From positions 124,001-188,000 of the forward strand of contig WGMM01000007.1 of assembly GCA_016125085.1 (NCBI GenBank): a DNA stretch of 64,000 bases. The letters run 5' to 3'. Shown here one piece after another: positions 50,583-59,164 of this stretch. How positions within the stretch are numbered: the first letter of the stretch is position 1; each line of letters opens with the position of its first letter. Below the pieces are notes generated by a model. It saw only the letters and a list, made by a program, of their open reading frames with translations. It was not told the origin of the DNA and ran no database searches. Source of the DNA: a bacterium. GTDB taxonomy: Bacteria > Planctomycetota > Planctomycetia > Isosphaerales > Isosphaeraceae. A program made the translations under genes and the position numbers.

Positions 50583-50678
50583 GGGGGCGGTTGCAGGGCT
50601 GGTGCCGGCCGCGGTCTTCAAAACCGTCGTGCGACCTGGAAACAGGCCGCTGGTGGGTTCGATTCCCATACGCTCCCG
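50583..50678 (+). tRNA. selC: tRNA-Sec (anticodon TCA, selenocysteine)
   Basis: 96 bases with all special features of a bacterial selenocysteine tRNA: an eight-base acceptor arm (GGGGGCGG with ACGCTCCC; seven pairs including one G-T, the innermost position a G-A mismatch), an anticodon loop CTTCAAA with TCA at 50618-50620 on a GCGGT / ACCGT stem, a long variable arm (GCG-A-CCTG, loop GAAA, CAGG-C-CGC) and a T arm GTGGG-TTCGATT-CCCAT. Discriminator base G, no encoded CCA, and a TTTTT tract directly after it. The layout matches E. coli selC (95 bases). It means UGA can be read as selenocysteine if SelA, SelB and SelD are encoded elsewhere; none of them is in this window. Confidence 0.9.
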
Positions 50679-50684
50679 TCTTTT

Positions 50685-52013
50685 TCAGCCCTTGCTCCAT
50701 TCGTCGACCACCAGGCTCTCCGGCTTGTTCAAGCAACACTTCTTGTACTTTTTCCCGCTGCCGCACGGGCAGGGGTCGTTGCGGCCCGCACGAACCACCG
50801 GTTTCGATACCTGGCTCGAAGGAGGATTGATGAACGCAGAATCCGCCAGTTGAGTTTTGACCGGTGACCATTGACTCCTAATGAACGGGAGCTGGAATCG
50901 ATCGTTTTCGACCTCCTTCTTCCATTCGTCATATTCCGGAAACCTTTCGCCAAGAAAATCAGCGAACGTGATCAAGTCAGACTTCAAGCCGATCGAATCG
51001 ATCAACCAGTCGTTCCGCTCCCGGTTTTCGAGAACGACCTCGCGCGCGATTTCGAGGGCTTCCGGAACGCATTGATAGATCAGGGCTGCTGCCAGATGGT
51101 TCCGGGGCTCAAGATCCGTTTCCGCTTCGAGCCGTTCGGCAAGATAGTCGATCGCCTCCGGGGATCGATTCCGGGAAAGGACTTCCGACGCCGATATCCA
51201 GAAGAAGTCTTCCGCCTCGGCAGCACTCGCTCTGACTGCGGAGACCACAGTGGAGCCACCGATTTTTACGAGTGCATCGATACAGCTCGTGAAAAGGAAA
51301 TCCGCATCAGGAAATTTTCGCATCAGCCGAGCGAGATACGATACGAAACCCGCATCCTTCATTTCGCCAGCGATCTCGGCCGCGACGATCTGCTTCCAAC
51401 CGTCGGCGCCGGCAGGTTCCTCGTCGCACAAGGCCTGAAGCCAATCCAGCACTCTTTCCCGATTCACCGGGCCTGACCTGACGAGTGCCTCGATCACTTG
51501 AGTAGGAGAAAATGACCGCTTCGGCACATTCCGGTTCTCTTCAAGTGCCGCTTGCGTTTCGCAGAACTTTTCGAGTTCGTCCCAGCAGCGGGCTTCGTCC
51601 CAATCCCGCAATGCGAAGCGTACCCTCAGAACCTCAAGAACACTCGCGGAAATCGAGCCGGCACATTCGATCCTCTCCCGGAATTCGGCAAGCAATTCCA
51701 GATCTCCCGACGAAAGAGGTAGCGCGATCCTCGATCGATCGACCCCTTTCGTCTCCGAAGGGTCCCCATCATCGACATTAAGTTTATCGAGTATCCACTC
51801 GATCGAGGCCTTCGTCAGTCGCAAACCCTGGGCTGCTCCGAATTCCCGGCCCAATTTCTCCACACCGAATTTCTCGGCACTTCGAATGAGCACCGAAATG
51901 ATCTCGGAATCGCGCGAATAACGACCAGCGAAATAGCGGATCGCGAAGACTCGGACATCCTCGCTCTCCGAAAGAATCGCCGCGCGAATCCTATCTTCAG
52001 GTACAGGCTTCAT
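50685..52013 (-). CDS. HEAT-repeat-like protein with C-terminal SEC-C zinc motif
   Basis: 442 residues from the ATG at 52013, which has GGAG six bases upstream; ATGs at 52025 and 52076 are possible but less good. The body is helical repeats of HEAT/PBS type (e.g. ASLIYQ-like units: FVSYLARLMRKFPDADFLFT, ALVKIGGSTVVSAVRASAAE, EAIDYLAERLEAETD). Near the C-terminus there is a SEC-C motif, NDPCPCGSGKKYKKCC, a zinc-binding knuckle first known from the end of SecA and found in many otherwise unrelated proteins. It has nothing to do with selenocysteine in spite of the neighbouring tRNA-Sec. Function unknown. Its stop is seven bases from the 3' end of the convergent tRNA gene. Confidence 0.75.
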   Translation of the reverse strand: MKPVPEDRIRAAILSESEDVRVFAIRYFAGRYSRDSEIISVLIRSAEKFGVEKLGREFGAAQGLRLTKASIEWILDKLNVDDGDPSETKGVDRSRIALPLSSGDLELLAEFRERIECAGSISASVLEVLRVRFALRDWDEARCWDELEKFCETQAALEENRNVPKRSFSPTQVIEALVRSGPVNRERVLDWLQALCDEEPAGADGWKQIVAAEIAGEMKDAGFVSYLARLMRKFPDADFLFTSCIDALVKIGGSTVVSAVRASAAEAEDFFWISASEVLSRNRSPEAIDYLAERLEAETDLEPRNHLAAALIYQCVPEALEIAREVVLENRERNDWLIDSIGLKSDLITFADFLGERFPEYDEWKKEVENDRFQLPFIRSQWSPVKTQLADSAFINPPSSQVSKPVVRAGRNDPCPCGSGKKYKKCCLNKPESLVVDEWSKG

Positions 52014-52104
52014 CGATCGCTCCATCGTCCGGCGACTCCTCTTCAGGCGTCTAGCTTCGACATTCGAACCGGTCATCCTGCCAAGGATTTCCGATCGACC
52101 ACAG

Positions 52105-52572
52105 TCATCGATTTGACCACGTTTCGCATGCCCGCGCCATCGCCGCCAGCGATTCCGGATCCGCCAGCCGGTGATCACGGCCGACTTCGATCAAAGCGGA
52201 TGCAGGCAAACCGCTATTGCGGATCAAATCTTCCGAATCCGCGTAATCAATGACGTCGTCGGCACGCGAATGAAGAATCGTCGTGCCCGGTTTCACCGTG
52301 GTAACGTTCCCCCAGCGTTTCCAGGCAGGGCACAAAAGCACGAGCGGCTTATCGCCCGATGCGAGATTCATCGCCAGCGCGCCGCCGCGCGACGAACCGA
52401 CGACAACCTCCGGCCGATGACGATCGAAGGCCGCCTGCGCCGTCGCCAGCGCGGCTTCGAAGTCGTCGTCATCGAGCTTCGGATTGATCACGACATGGTC
52501 ACGATCCTTGAGAAACGTCGGTTTGACGCCTCCCGGTACCGAATGCCAGCCGTGCAGAAACAGAATGGTCAT
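52105..52572 (-). CDS. Small alpha/beta hydrolase (YqiA/RBBP9-like)
   Basis: 155 residues from the ATG at 52572. Core of a minimal serine hydrolase: ILFLHGWHSVPGGVKPTFL (oxyanion side), nucleophile elbow VVVGSSRGGALAMNLA, acid residue in ILHSRADDVIDYADS and histidine in IEVGRDHRLADPESL. The size and motif spacing are those of YqiA/YcfP/RBBP9-type esterases of unknown substrate. Not linked to a neighbour: the lipase gene upstream is separated by a hairpin. Confidence 0.82.
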   Translation of the reverse strand: MTILFLHGWHSVPGGVKPTFLKDRDHVVINPKLDDDDFEAALATAQAAFDRHRPEVVVGSSRGGALAMNLASGDKPLVLLCPAWKRWGNVTTVKPGTTILHSRADDVIDYADSEDLIRNSGLPASALIEVGRDHRLADPESLAAMARACETWSNR

Positions 52573-52644
52573 GACGGTCCCGACCCGAAAAGGGACGAAA
52601 AGCGAAGTCACTGCATTCTCAGATGAATGCAATACCAAATGACG

Positions 52645-52675
52645 GCGGAGACGAACGCGATGCGTCCGTCTCCGC
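52645..52675 (-). terminator. Hairpin terminator after the surface lipase gene
   Basis: GCGGAGACG / CGTCTCCGC stem, continued by ACGC / GCGT after one A-C mismatch, with a GAT loop. On the minus strand CGTCATTTGG follows. It lies 37 bases past the lipase stop. Confidence 0.55.
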
Positions 52676-52711
52676 ACAAAATTAGCAGGATGATCGATTC
52701 GCCGAAAGTCG

Positions 52712-54886
52712 TCAGTTGACGAGACCGATCAGACGCTTACGCACGAATTCCAGAACGTCGGCGTTGTTGAGATACGGCGAGTGCATGACCACGCCGATCG
52801 TCTGCGTCCACGAAGGCGGCGATTGCGGCGTGCCATTGCCCCATTGGGCGACGACGATCGAGCCGTCGTTGGCATAAGTCGCGATCTGCGATACGTAGGG
52901 GACCGTTCCGTCGCCGAAATCCTTGAGAATGTTGTTGTAGTAGATCGTTCCGGCTGGCGGTACGATCGGATTCGACTCCTGGAACGGCCAGATTTGACCG
53001 GTCGTGCCGTCCGCGATCACCGTCTGGTTTTCGGTCGTGGTCTGAACCGGATTACCGTTGATATTCGGATAGACGCCGAACGTCGCCGAGACGGAGTCCA
53101 CCAAAGCGGTCCAGGGGTTCACGCCCGGCGAGCTTGTCGCGTTCATGTCCAGAACGGTGTAGTTCGCTGAAGACGAGTCACCGTTGATGTTGGTGAGCTC
53201 ACCCTGGGGCGTCAGCAGGAAGTCGTAGGTCGGGTTCAGATCACGCAGCGAAGCTCCGTACAGTCGCAGGAACTTGAGCGGATCCGGCTGGCCCGTATTG
53301 GGATCGGTGATCGAAGCCAGCGTGATATTGCCGAGCGGGCTCGTGACCGTGCCGCCACCGACGACGATCTGATACGGGATGCTCAGAAGAAGCCGCAAGA
53401 CACTCGTCGACCCGAGGGTGAACGACTCCAGATCGTTGTTCCAGATCGGGAAGGCTTCGGCCGCGCCCATGCTCGGGGCCGCCATCAGAATGGCGTCTTC
53501 CACCTTCGGAAGAGTGAAAGTCTGACCGTTTTCCGTGACCGTTGCGCCATAAGCCAGGCTCTGGATATAGGCACGTGTCATCAGACCGCCGTTGGAGTGG
53601 CCGACGAGGTCGATATTCACGATGCTCGGATCGTCGAGGACCATCGTTTTCAGGAAATTCCCGAAATAACCCAGAGAGTATTGCGGCTGGGCCTGGGTGA
53701 TGCTCGTGCCGGTCACCAGCGAGAGCACTCCGTCCTGAACGCCGTCATAAGGCGCGATCGGGATGCGCCAGTCATAGGGCACGATGAACTGATCCACGCC
53801 CTTGACATAGCCTTCGTTCTCGAGCATTTGCTGCAGGTTCGTATACGGGCTGATGATCCCGAACTGCGAAACCCACTCAGGCACGACGGCCAGGTCTTCC
53901 GCCGGGAAGCCGAGCGTGACCAGGTATTCCTGGAGCATGTTGGCCGATTTCGGCAGCGATGAAGTGTAACCAGGCAGAATCACGACCGGAGTCGGGCGCC
54001 GAATGACGGCGGTATGGGCGAGATCGCTCTGACCGAACGAATCGCTCTGAGCCATGACAGTGACCGTGTAATTCCCTTCAGCATCGAACCGAAGCTGGCC
54101 TTCGGCGTAGCCGGTGGAATCGGCAGTCACGATGACTTCTTCACCGAGTTCCGGGATCGCGAAAATCACCCGTGCCCCAGGCGTAGTCTGAGCCGCAAGA
54201 ACGCCGTCCGAAACACGGATGACATCGCCGTTATGCGGCGTATCGTCGCTGATCCGGGTCAATACCGTGATTGGCCGGATCGAAGTCGATGCGCCGTAGT
54301 TGCTTCTGGCCAGGCGCAAATCGAGTTGATTCACGGTCCCGTTGCCGTCGACGTCGGCATTGGCAAGCTGTTCGGGCGTCAGGCTCGACGGATCGACGAT
54401 CGCGGACCGGATCAACGCGAAATCGTCATGAGTGACATCGAACGAACCGTCAACGTCGCCGGCGAGCTGGTAGCCGATTTCGTAGTCGGTCGGCAACGCA
54501 TTCGAGCCGTAACCGGCCGAAAGGACATAAGACCCGAAGCGCCCGCGCGTCAGAAGAAAACCAGGCCCGGACGTCCTTTGCCAGACCGAAGGCACCGCCT
54601 TGCCATGAACGGGGTTGCGCGTCGTATTGACGTTCATCGGCCCGAGGTCGGAAAAATCGCTCGTCGTCACCCGCAGCATCACCGTGCCCGTGTGCGACAG
54701 GCTGAAATTCGTCCGGTCAATCTGGAACTGCTCCGATACGGAACTGTCCGGCGCGGACGGATTGCCCGCCTGGATCGCAAAAACGCCCAAAGAATCGGCC
54801 GCCATGAGATCACGACGTTCGCAGGTTTCGATCTCCAGAAATCTGCGACTTGTACGAGCCGGCCGAGGTGCCTTCCTGGTGCGCAT
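52712..54886 (-). CDS. Surface-anchored lipase/acyltransferase-like protein with dockerin-type repeats (LEPR-xLL-like N-terminus)
   Basis: 724 residues from the ATG at 54886. The N-terminus TSRRFLEIETCERRDLMAAD resembles the LEPR-xLL element that marks large planctomycete surface proteins. Then a beta domain (residues about 35-125), a dockerin-like pair of calcium loops (AGDVDGSFDVTHDDFALIRS and NADVDGNGTVNQLDLRLARS), an Ig-like stretch with EVIVTADSTGYAEGQLRFDA, and a C-terminal alpha/beta hydrolase. The hydrolase begins PVVILPGYTSSLPKSANMLQ, has a nucleophile elbow VDLVGHSNGGLMTRAYIQSL as in LCAT-type lipases, and a final histidine probably in IGVVMHSPYLNNADVLEF. It would hydrolyse or transfer acyl chains outside the cell. 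Dockerin pairs here more likely structure the surface than bind a cellulosome. Confidence 0.85.
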   Translation of the reverse strand: MRTRKAPRPARTSRRFLEIETCERRDLMAADSLGVFAIQAGNPSAPDSSVSEQFQIDRTNFSLSHTGTVMLRVTTSDFSDLGPMNVNTTRNPVHGKAVPSVWQRTSGPGFLLTRGRFGSYVLSAGYGSNALPTDYEIGYQLAGDVDGSFDVTHDDFALIRSAIVDPSSLTPEQLANADVDGNGTVNQLDLRLARSNYGASTSIRPITVLTRISDDTPHNGDVIRVSDGVLAAQTTPGARVIFAIPELGEEVIVTADSTGYAEGQLRFDAEGNYTVTVMAQSDSFGQSDLAHTAVIRRPTPVVILPGYTSSLPKSANMLQEYLVTLGFPAEDLAVVPEWVSQFGIISPYTNLQQMLENEGYVKGVDQFIVPYDWRIPIAPYDGVQDGVLSLVTGTSITQAQPQYSLGYFGNFLKTMVLDDPSIVNIDLVGHSNGGLMTRAYIQSLAYGATVTENGQTFTLPKVEDAILMAAPSMGAAEAFPIWNNDLESFTLGSTSVLRLLLSIPYQIVVGGGTVTSPLGNITLASITDPNTGQPDPLKFLRLYGASLRDLNPTYDFLLTPQGELTNINGDSSSANYTVLDMNATSSPGVNPWTALVDSVSATFGVYPNINGNPVQTTTENQTVIADGTTGQIWPFQESNPIVPPAGTIYYNNILKDFGDGTVPYVSQIATYANDGSIVVAQWGNGTPQSPPSWTQTIGVVMHSPYLNNADVLEFVRKRLIGLVN

Positions 54887-55323
54887 GTATTCGATCTCCG
54901 ATGGATGAAAGAGCAAGATATTCCGGGTGGCCTGACCAATCCAGTCTACGAAAGTCCCAAGAGTTTTGCAGATCGCGTAAACCCGGTAAAGATCCCAGTC
55001 TCCCCTATTGCGAAAATTCGCAATTCCTTAACGAACGAATCCACGTCCATTCACGTGCTTGGAAATCTTCTGTTCACATATTCCAGAGTGTTGTTCGGCA
55101 GGAACTTAACGCAACTCGTCACGGGAGATTCCGATCGTGGCAAATGATCCGAAGTTTCGGGTCGTAACGGTCGATAGGAATAAAGAGTGGGTTGCATTCG
55201 CGCTTCGAGTGCCATGCATGGACGGCCGTTTCGCAGGAGGCGAAGCTGCCGGCCCTGCGACGATTCGAGAGGCGATGTGGTCCTGATATCGGATTCCGTT
55301 GCTTCGGATAGGAGACGAGGTCA
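54887..55323. other. Region upstream of the lipase gene and of the Met/Pro-repeat gene (437 bases)
   Basis: It should hold the lipase promoter (minus strand). In the right half lies the possible small gene 55137-55286. The left half is AT-richer and shows no hairpin or repeat that I would trust. Confidence 0.45.
55137..55286 (+). CDS. Possible small protein gene (49 residues)
   Basis: GTG start at 55137 preceded by GGGAG with nine bases of spacing, 49 codons, stop TGA at 55286. The product starts VANDPKFRVVTVDRNKEWVA and continues with ALRVPCMDG, then ends GPATIREAMWS. The amino-acid mixture looks natural, while codon use (AAT, AGG, AAA) is less GC-biased than in neighbouring genes. The secreted-protein gene follows 37 bases later in the same direction with its own ribosome site. 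Not recognised; could be chance. Confidence 0.4.
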   Translation: MANDPKFRVVTVDRNKEWVAFALRVPCMDGRFAGGEAAGPATIREAMWS

Positions 55324-56055
55324 ATGAGATCGAACGAACGTTGGATCGCCGCCGCGATGGCGCTGGGATTCGGCATGGTGGGTGCAGCGCATGCCCAGGC
55401 AGGCGACGGCCTGTTCGGCAAAAAGGCGACGGGTTGGGATCGAACCGGTAACAAATCCGCACATGCTTCGCACGACCATGCCCCGCACGATCACGTGCAG
55501 CAGGTGGCTGCCGAAGGTGCGGAAATCGCAGAAGGAACCGTCATCAGCGTGACACCGATCTATCCGCCAGGTGAAGAGCCGGGCAAAGCCAGCTTCGACG
55601 GCACGCGCGGCGATGCCCGCCCGGCTCAAGGCTATGGTGCCACGCACGTTTCCGGGGAGCCTGCGCCGATCGGCGTCGTCCGAACCAATTACGACAATGC
55701 TTCGGCCAATCCTGCCGCGCGGATGCCGGCTCCGGTCGATGTCATGGCCCACGGCAAATCCGCGGGTGCTCAGGCTGGCATGATGCCTCCCGGAATGATG
55801 CCGCCTCCCGGTATGATGCCGCCCGGCCAGGCTCCCGGTTTGGGCATGAAGCCCCCGCGCCGAGGCCTGCTGGGCCGTCTCCTGCCCGGAAAGCCATCTG
55901 CGAACGACCCTTACGCCGTGTTCCATATGAGCAAGTCTCAGCGTTCGGCTCACGCGGCCATGCCGCTGGGTCCTCAAATGCAGGGCCCGGTCAGCAGCCT
56001 GCCGGCTTCAGCCGTCTACGGCGGCCCCGCCGCTGGCGCACATCCGAACCATTGA
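55324..56055 (+). CDS. Secreted protein with Met/Pro/Gly repeats and His-rich start, unknown function
   Basis: 243 residues; AGGAGACGAGG precedes the ATG. Signal peptide at residues 7-25 (WIAAAMALGFGMVGAAHAQA). The mature protein begins KKATGWDRTGNKSAHASHDH and has HASHDHAPHDH, a His-rich patch that could bind metal. Around residue 155 there are repeats of P-P-G-M-M: AGMMPPGMMPPPGMMPPGQA. The final part contains RRGLLGRLLPGKPSANDPYA. No known domain. Similar low-complexity exported proteins (also those at 28649 and 29435) are typical of the phylum and may belong to the envelope. Confidence 0.75.
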   Translation: MRSNERWIAAAMALGFGMVGAAHAQAGDGLFGKKATGWDRTGNKSAHASHDHAPHDHVQQVAAEGAEIAEGTVISVTPIYPPGEEPGKASFDGTRGDARPAQGYGATHVSGEPAPIGVVRTNYDNASANPAARMPAPVDVMAHGKSAGAQAGMMPPGMMPPPGMMPPGQAPGLGMKPPRRGLLGRLLPGKPSANDPYAVFHMSKSQRSAHAAMPLGPQMQGPVSSLPASAVYGGPAAGAHPNH

Positions 56056-56110
56056 CGAAAGCGACGGATCCCGTGCTTACGACGAGATCCGCCTTGTCGA
56101 GAACTTCACT

Positions 56111-56144
56111 TCGCTCGCCTGCCGGAATTCGGCACGGCGAGCGA
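56111..56144 (+). terminator. Two-part hairpin after the Met/Pro-repeat gene
   Basis: TCGCTCGCC / GGCGAGCGA outer stem (nine pairs), one bulged C, and TGCCG / CGGCA inner stem with a GAATT loop. It lies 56 bases past the stop and is followed by ATTCGATTATTC. Likely terminator. Confidence 0.6.
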
Positions 56145-56165
56145 ATTCGATTATTCATAATAACC

Positions 56166-56188
56166 TGCATATCAATAGCTTATATGCA
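56166..56188. promoter_or_regulatory. AT-rich inverted repeat TGCATAT-N9-ATATGCA
   Basis: 23-base dyad with perfect seven-base arms in an AT-rich stretch about 180 bases upstream of dapB. The size suits a dimeric regulator or part of a promoter; no regulator can be named. Confidence 0.35.
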
Positions 56189-56368
56189 TCCGAACATTCC
56201 CTCTCGTTTTCTCTCGTCTGGACCCCGAAGGTACTGATTCAGTGACGTTGGCCGTTGGCGGTTCGCTTCGTCCTGAGTTACAATCTCCTGCTGACCAGCA
56301 AACTGGCGGATTTCGTCGATGATTCGGAATCTGGCCTCGTCGATCGCCGAACAAGAGGAATTCGATCC

Positions 56369-57181
56369 ATGTCCGTTACGCCCAGGGCTCCCAAACGCAT
56401 CGCCGTTCACGGAGCCGCTGGACGCATGGGCGTTCGGATTATGCAACTGATCCGTGACGACCCTCGCGCACAGCTTGTCGCCGCAATCGATCGGCCCGGC
56501 CATCCCGCGATCGGGAAAGATGTCGCCGCACTGACTGGAGGCCCCGATTGGGGCGTGCCGCTTACCGACGATATCGCCGCTATCGATTCTGCCCAGGTCG
56601 TGATCGATTTTTCGACTCCGGCCGGAACGATCGCCGTCGCCGGGCGAGCCGAATCGCATGGCATCGCGGTCGTCATCGGAACGACCGGGCTCGAACCGGA
56701 AGACAAGGAAAAGCTCAGCGAATTCGCGGAGTCGATCCCTCTGCTGGCATCGCCGAACGTCAGCCGGGCCGTCAATGTGCTCATAGCCCTGGTGAAGCAG
56801 GCGACACAGCTTTTGCCGGACGCCGACATCGAAATCGTCGAGCGGCATCACAAGTTCAAGAAAGATGCCCCCAGCGGTACGGCCCTCAGACTGGCCGAAA
56901 TCGTTGCGGACGGAATCCGTGTCGGCCCTGAGGCTTACGCCCACGGACGCGAAGGCATCACGGGCGAACGCCCGCCAGGCCAGATCGGGCTGCACGCGTT
57001 GCGGACCGGCGATAATCCCGGCGAACACACCGTCGTCTTCGGGCTGATGGGCGAGTGCATCGAACTTTCGCACCGGGCTCTCAATCGCGACGGCTTCGCC
57101 CGTGGCGCTGTCGACTGCGCCGTCTGGCTCGCGGGGCGTCCGGCAGGAAATTATACGATGAACGATATGCTCGGAATCTGA
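56369..57181 (+). CDS. dapB: 4-hydroxy-tetrahydrodipicolinate reductase
   Basis: 270 residues from the ATG at 56369 (AGAGGA 11 bases upstream); the open frame extends upstream without protein-like content. Nucleotide-binding loop V13-H-G-A-A-G-R-M-G; family block VIDFSTPAGTIAVAGRAE; substrate-binding and catalytic block E158-R-H-H-K-F-K-K-D-A-P-S-G-T-A; and GQIGLHALRTGDNPGEHTVV. The enzyme reduces the product of DapA with NAD(P)H in lysine and meso-diaminopimelate synthesis, which also supplies the cell wall. Length is standard (about 270). No other dap gene is in the window. Very sure. Confidence 0.96.
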   Translation: MSVTPRAPKRIAVHGAAGRMGVRIMQLIRDDPRAQLVAAIDRPGHPAIGKDVAALTGGPDWGVPLTDDIAAIDSAQVVIDFSTPAGTIAVAGRAESHGIAVVIGTTGLEPEDKEKLSEFAESIPLLASPNVSRAVNVLIALVKQATQLLPDADIEIVERHHKFKKDAPSGTALRLAEIVADGIRVGPEAYAHGREGITGERPPGQIGLHALRTGDNPGEHTVVFGLMGECIELSHRALNRDGFARGAVDCAVWLAGRPAGNYTMNDMLGI

Positions 57182-57282
57182 TCCAGCGCGATTCCCGACT
57201 CGTCGGCTTGGATCTCTCGAGTATCACGAATCGCAGGACAGGCCCAGGCTGAAGGGATCGGATTGACCGAGGGTAGCCCGCC

Positions 57283-58098
57283 ATGGCAGAACCAGTCGAC
57301 GCTTCGAAACCACCTGAGGAACCGGCGAAACCTTCATTGAGCGGGTTTCGGAGGCTCTTCCTCGATGATGATCCCGCCCGTGCGGAAGCGTTTCTGGAAA
57401 AATACCCCGACGCGAACTGGGTCCAGAACGTCACTGACTGCATCGCCGCACTCGCTGATACATGGGACGAAATTCACCTCGATCACGATCTCGCCGGAGA
57501 ATGGTTCGTCGATTCCGAGCGTCAGGACTGCGGCATGGAAGTCGTCCGCTGGTTGACGACCGAGCCGAAAACCCACCTCATGGCCGCCAAGTTCGTCGTG
57601 CATTCGCATAACTCGAATGCGGCCATGGTGATGGTCACGCAACTCGGACTCGCCGGATATTACGTCGTCGAACAGCCTTTCGGTACGGCCCGGCAGGAAT
57701 TGCCCGGTCTCGGCGGCCCCATGTTCGAAGAGCCCGGCGACGATCGTGCCTCGAAAACGAAGCACAAGGACGAATTTCTCCGGGACGAACCGGAAACGAA
57801 ACCCGGCTTGATCAAACGTATTCTACGCTGGTTCGTGCCGCCGCCGACTTCGAACAAGCCCTGGAACGTACCGCCCGGATTCGGAACGATGCCGAACCGG
57901 GAACGCCCTGCGTCAGGTCGCCGGGAAGCCGGCATCCCGGGAGACGATCTCGATGATTCGGAAGAACCGGATGGGCCATTCGTCTTTCCGATTCAGGAAA
58001 ACGATCCTGACTCATATCGTGAAAATAGGCGTCGACGTCCACAAATCCGCCAGCGCAACGAAGACCTGGGCGGACGCGGCGATCGATACGAATCTTGA
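57283..58098 (+). CDS. cREC-type ('cyclic-phosphate processing') receiver-domain protein with a long polar tail
   Basis: 271 residues. The first 140 form a receiver-like domain: G21-F-R-R-L-F-L-D-D-D-P-A-R (acidic pocket), a second acidic motif WDEIHLDHDLAGEWFVDSER, and KFVVHSHNSNAAMVMVTQLG. These match the cyclic-phosphate-processing receiver family, known from gene neighbourhoods with nucleotide signalling, whose function is inferred not proven. The remaining 130 residues are Pro/Glu/Arg-rich and disordered in appearance, with PGLIKRILRWFVPPPTSNKP and a basic RRRRPQIRQRNEDLG end. It precedes the UDP-glucuronate decarboxylase gene by 15 bases. No histidine kinase is near. Confidence 0.75.
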   Translation: MAEPVDASKPPEEPAKPSLSGFRRLFLDDDPARAEAFLEKYPDANWVQNVTDCIAALADTWDEIHLDHDLAGEWFVDSERQDCGMEVVRWLTTEPKTHLMAAKFVVHSHNSNAAMVMVTQLGLAGYYVVEQPFGTARQELPGLGGPMFEEPGDDRASKTKHKDEFLRDEPETKPGLIKRILRWFVPPPTSNKPWNVPPGFGTMPNRERPASGRREAGIPGDDLDDSEEPDGPFVFPIQENDPDSYRENRRRRPQIRQRNEDLGGRGDRYES

Positions 58099-58113
58099 CA
58101 GGGAGTCGACCTC

Positions 58114-59052
<939 letters not shown>

Positions 59053-59104
59053 CGATTTTCGACTCACACCGCCAGAGTGCGAAAAGCGTTTGACCGATAC
59101 GGAC

Positions 59105-59136
59105 CGAGGCCGTTCGACATGTGTCGAACGGCCTCG
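59105..59136 (+). terminator. Strong hairpin terminator after the UXS gene
   Basis: 15-base-pair perfect stem CGAGGCCGTTCGACA / TGTCGAACGGCCTCG with a two-base loop, followed by CGATTTTCG. It lies between convergent genes, so it may also serve the SOUL gene on the other strand. Confidence 0.8.
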
Positions 59137-59164
59137 CGATTTTCGAAACCACTTCAGAAGCGGC

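Larger units (their letters stand above)
56056..56368. other. Intergenic region between the secreted-protein gene and dapB (313 bases)
   Basis: It carries a terminator-like hairpin (56111-56144) and an AT-rich inverted repeat (56166-56188), both listed separately. The rest shows no gene. Confidence 0.5.

Noticed and set aside
50583..50678. Reading the tRNA as a Leu or Ser tRNA with long variable arm
   Set aside because: The anticodon loop CTTCAAA gives TCA and the acceptor arm has eight positions, both specific to tRNA-Sec; Leu or Ser tRNAs have seven.
49843..50678. Integrated element using the tRNA-Sec gene as attachment site
   Set aside because: No integrase, no direct repeat of the tRNA 3' end and no phage or conjugation genes were seen.
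50685..52013. SEC-C motif as evidence of selenocysteine biology beside tRNA-Sec
   Set aside because: SEC-C is named after SecA's C-terminus and binds zinc; the closeness to tRNA-Sec is coincidental.
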